From assembly GCA_030747885.1 (NCBI GenBank), contig JASLJW010000129.1, positions 1 through 7,563 on the forward strand: a stretch of 7,563 nucleotides of DNA, in the 5' to 3' direction. The position numbers and the translations under genes were made by a program. Below the pieces are notes generated by a model. That model was not told where the DNA came from and did no database searches. It was given only the letters and a program-made list of their open reading frames with translations. Origin of the DNA: Candidatus Thalassarchaeaceae archaeon. Lineage in GTDB: Archaea; Thermoplasmatota; Poseidoniia; Poseidoniales; Thalassarchaeaceae. Positions 5,222-7,563 of the stretch are shown in pieces; the stretch's first letter is position 1; each line of letters opens with the position of its first letter.

Positions 5222-7563
5222 TCAAGGGGTCGATTGCCCATCAACATCTTTTCCTAATAAAATCATGATTGAATGAATTGCTTCTTTGAACACATCAGTA
5301 AAGATATCTGCTACCGTTGTAATACGTTGGAATCCACTACCTGCGACCCACATTCCATTTAGAATGACGAAGAATGCACTGGCTTCATGAAGCAAGACTC
5401 CTGCAGTAATCGAAATCTCTACCCCCATTAGAACACAAGTAACCAATGTAAGTGTCAAGAAGAGGCTTAATGCAATGTTTACCTGAACAATCCTTCGAGT
5501 AGAACGAGCCAATGTAGTCAATGCTATTACTGCACGTGGATCTTCTCCTGGAATTAGCACATCCGCCGCTTCTAGGTTCACTTGATCGCCTGAACCAACC
5601 GCAATTCCCACATCAGCAACAGCTAATGCCCCTGAATCATTGAAGCCATCACCTGCCATCAAGGTCCTTCTAGAAGCAGATCTTTTCTCTACATACGATG
5701 CTTTTTCTTCAGGAGAAACATTTCCTGTGCATTGGTTTGCTCGAATACCAAGAGTCTCTCCAAATGATTCAACCGCCTTCTGTTCATCCCCTGATAATAT
5801 CTGAACCTCTATTCCGAATTGACGAAGAGATGTTACTAATTCCATTGCACCATCACGAGCGTCGTCATGAACAAAACGGAATAAAGCAATGGCTACTCCA
5901 TCTTCTGACAACATGGAAACTCCATGGCCTGCTTCTCTAACTTCATCTAATTCTACAGATAATTCCTTGGGAATTTTAATTCCTGATTCTTCTAACCAAT
6001 CGACTCTTCCAATTTTGACTTCCTTTCCTCTTATTTTACCAATGACTCCAGCCTCTCCATCTTGGATAGAAGTCACATTCATCGGTTCATGGCCATCTCC
6101 TAAGGAATTGATGATAACATTTGCATAGGGATGATTTGATCTCATCTCAAGACCTGCTGCTAATCTTGATGTTCGTAACATCTCTATTCCATTGGCTAAA
6201 ACAATACTATGGAGCCGTGGTTGGCCAGAAGTAAGGGTTCCTGTTTTGTCTAGGAATGCTAAATCAACTCTTGCTGCCTTCTCTAAAACATCCCCACCTC
6301 TAGCTACTATACCCTTTGTAGAAGCATGAGACAGTGCTATAGCATGAGGAATTGGAGATGCAAGTAAAAGCGCACATGGACATGAAACTACCCACAGCAA
6401 AAGAGTAGTAAGTACCGCTTGCTCTGTTTGTCCATGAGCCAATAAACCAATTGTTGGTGAAAAAAGCAGTACAAGGGGGACCCACCATTTTGTGAATGAC
6501 TCAATAGTTGAATGAACTCTAGGTGGACGTTCTTTGAATTTATGAACCATATCAATAAGACCTGCAAGACGAGTGTCTTCTTCAATTGCCGTTGTTTCAA
6601 CAATAACTGGCCCTCGTGTCAACGTTAATCCTGCTTCAACAGATGTACCTACGGCAATCTTTACTGGAAGTGATTCGCCAGTTAATGGGGCTCTATCTAA
6701 ATGGCCAGTTCCCTCGATTACACGCCCATCTACTGGCACAACTTCTCCACTTCTAATCTCTATTCGGTCACCAATCTGAAGAGTTGCTATTGGAACCATT
6801 TCTGAAGATGAGCAATTGGACGGAGAACTGGAAGAGGGTTGCAATACTGTGAGGCTGCTAATTGAGGGTGTAACTTCAACAAATTTCATTTTCTTTTCAG
6901 AACCTACTAATCGAGCCTCTCTTGGCAAACGATCCAAACCCCCTTGCATGGATTCTCTGGCCTTTATGATGGCATTTTCTTCAAGGTGCGCAGCAAAAGA
7001 AACAAGACCCACCACCATCAATGCCTCTGAATACTCTTGGAGAGCCATTGCACCGACTACTGCAGCAGTAGTAAGAATTTGGAATGCGAATACCCGATTC
7101 ATAATACTGTTAATCGCTCCAATTAACATTGGCCAGCCAATCAAAAGAACGGAAACAAAGGAAATAACCTGTGCAACAAAAAGCTGCTCATTTGATTCTA
7201 ATAACAAAATAATTCCCAAAACAGGTACAGTAGACAATGCGCCTAGAAGTTGCCATTGATCAGAACGTAATGATCCCCCTTTACTTATCGTAAGAATCGG
7301 TTCGATTCCTATAATTTCAAGAAGGCCCTCTCTAAGATCATTCTGCATGATTAAAGTTGAATTATGCACTCGTTTGATTTGTATCTGCCCATCTATCATC
7401 TGAACATCTAATATTCCAGGGGCATTCAAAATCTCACGTCTTACTGTACGACGATCGATTATTCGATTATCTTCAACCATCTTCGGAGTGACCCCTTGGA
7501 TCGTCTCCCAAGGACGCTTAGATGAGAAACCAATACTATCTAGAACACGAGAAATCCGAGAAA
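5222..7563 (-). CDS. P1B-type heavy-metal-transporting P-type ATPase; N-terminus off the right edge
   Basis: This integral membrane pump exports metal ions using ATP. Numbering is from the ATG at 7480 (752 residues to the stop). The frame continues open for 27 more codons to the edge, with text like the end of a heavy-metal-binding (HMA) domain (SRISRVLDSIGF), so the true start is outside the window. Residues 8-60 look like a second HMA fold without CxxC. Four helices follow (about 76-166), then the actuator domain with TGES (267-270), helices at 332-348 and 354-382 with the metal-binding CPC (367-369), the phosphorylation site DKTGT with D411, SNHP (448-451) in the nucleotide domain, GDGFND (610-615), and two last helices (663-713) with HEAS (698-701). 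Cu-type MxxSS is absent. The EYSEA...HLEEN...AR segment and HEAS suggest the Zn/Cd/Co groups (P1B-2/P1B-4); the metal is unresolved. Oddities are a Ser-rich loop at 208-226 and NDSGAL where NDAPAL is usual. Confidence 0.93.
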   Translation of the reverse strand, partial: SRISRVLDSIGFSSKRPWETIQGVTPKMVEDNRIIDRRTVRREILNAPGILDVQMIDGQIQIKRVHNSTLIMQNDLREGLLEIIGIEPILTISKGGSLRSDQWQLLGALSTVPVLGIILLLESNEQLFVAQVISFVSVLLIGWPMLIGAINSIMNRVFAFQILTTAAVVGAMALQEYSEALMVVGLVSFAAHLEENAIIKARESMQGGLDRLPREARLVGSEKKMKFVEVTPSISSLTVLQPSSSSPSNCSSSEMVPIATLQIGDRIEIRSGEVVPVDGRVIEGTGHLDRAPLTGESLPVKIAVGTSVEAGLTLTRGPVIVETTAIEEDTRLAGLIDMVHKFKERPPRVHSTIESFTKWWVPLVLLFSPTIGLLAHGQTEQAVLTTLLLWVVSCPCALLLASPIPHAIALSHASTKGIVARGGDVLEKAARVDLAFLDKTGTLTSGQPRLHSIVLANGIEMLRTSRLAAGLEMRSNHPYANVIINSLGDGHEPMNVTSIQDGEAGVIGKIRGKEVKIGRVDWLEESGIKIPKELSVELDEVREAGHGVSMLSEDGVAIALFRFVHDDARDGAMELVTSLRQFGIEVQILSGDEQKAVESFGETLGIRANQCTGNVSPEEKASYVEKRSASRRTLMAGDGFNDSGALAVADVGIAVGSGDQVNLEAADVLIPGEDPRAVIALTTLARSTRRIVQVNIALSLFLTLTLVTCVLMGVEISITAGVLLHEASAFFVILNGMWVAGSGFQRITTVADIFTDVFKEAIHSIMILLGKDVDGQSTP

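Noticed and set aside
6816..7259. Plus-strand open frame of 147 codons opposite the ATPase
   Set aside because: It is antisense to a region with convincing ATPase membrane helices and actuator domain, and it has no recognisable protein features.

Overview
The window looks like a piece of an uncultured marine archaeal genome, most likely Marine Group II/III (Poseidoniia, Thermoplasmatota). This is inferred from gene style: a large secreted, membrane-anchored protein with D-x-D-x-D-G calcium-binding (thrombospondin type 3-like) repeats carrying the 'FPDDGTQW' / 'GDNPDG' spacers common in that group, and a very long coiled-coil protein. No rRNA, tRNA, mobile element or CRISPR array is visible, so placement rests on protein style alone.

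All four genes lie on the minus strand and are transcribed from right to left. They are: (1) a P1B-type heavy-metal ATPase (5222 to the right edge), whose reading frame stays open through the edge, so its N-terminus is missing; (2) a 134-residue protein with three tandem zinc ribbons (4780-5184), with a strong Shine-Dalgarno site; (3) an 855-residue protein (2108-4675, or 4744 with a TTG start) made of a proline-free, very charged helical rod and a Pro/Gly/Ala-rich tail; (4) a cell-surface protein (start 2063, running off the left edge) with a signal peptide, a WD40/YVTN-like propeller, an array of about nine calcium-binding repeats, one transmembrane helix and a cytoplasmic tail. The gaps are 37, 35 (or 104) and 44 bases, so the four could be cotranscribed, although a weak TATA-like box and a stem-loop lie before the coiled-coil gene. 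No stretch of 300 bases lacks a gene.

The most notable observation is in the coiled-coil protein. Its rod contains nine consecutive, gap-free repeats of exactly 38 residues (114 bp; DNA 3293-4318), visible as columns that are hydrophobic in all or nearly all copies, with a half-period of 19 residues. This does not fit a 7-residue heptad and suggests an unusual helical rod with a regular long-range period. How the four genes work together cannot be read from the sequence. Metal homeostasis (ATPase, zinc ribbons, calcium-binding repeats) is a possible shared theme but is only a guess.
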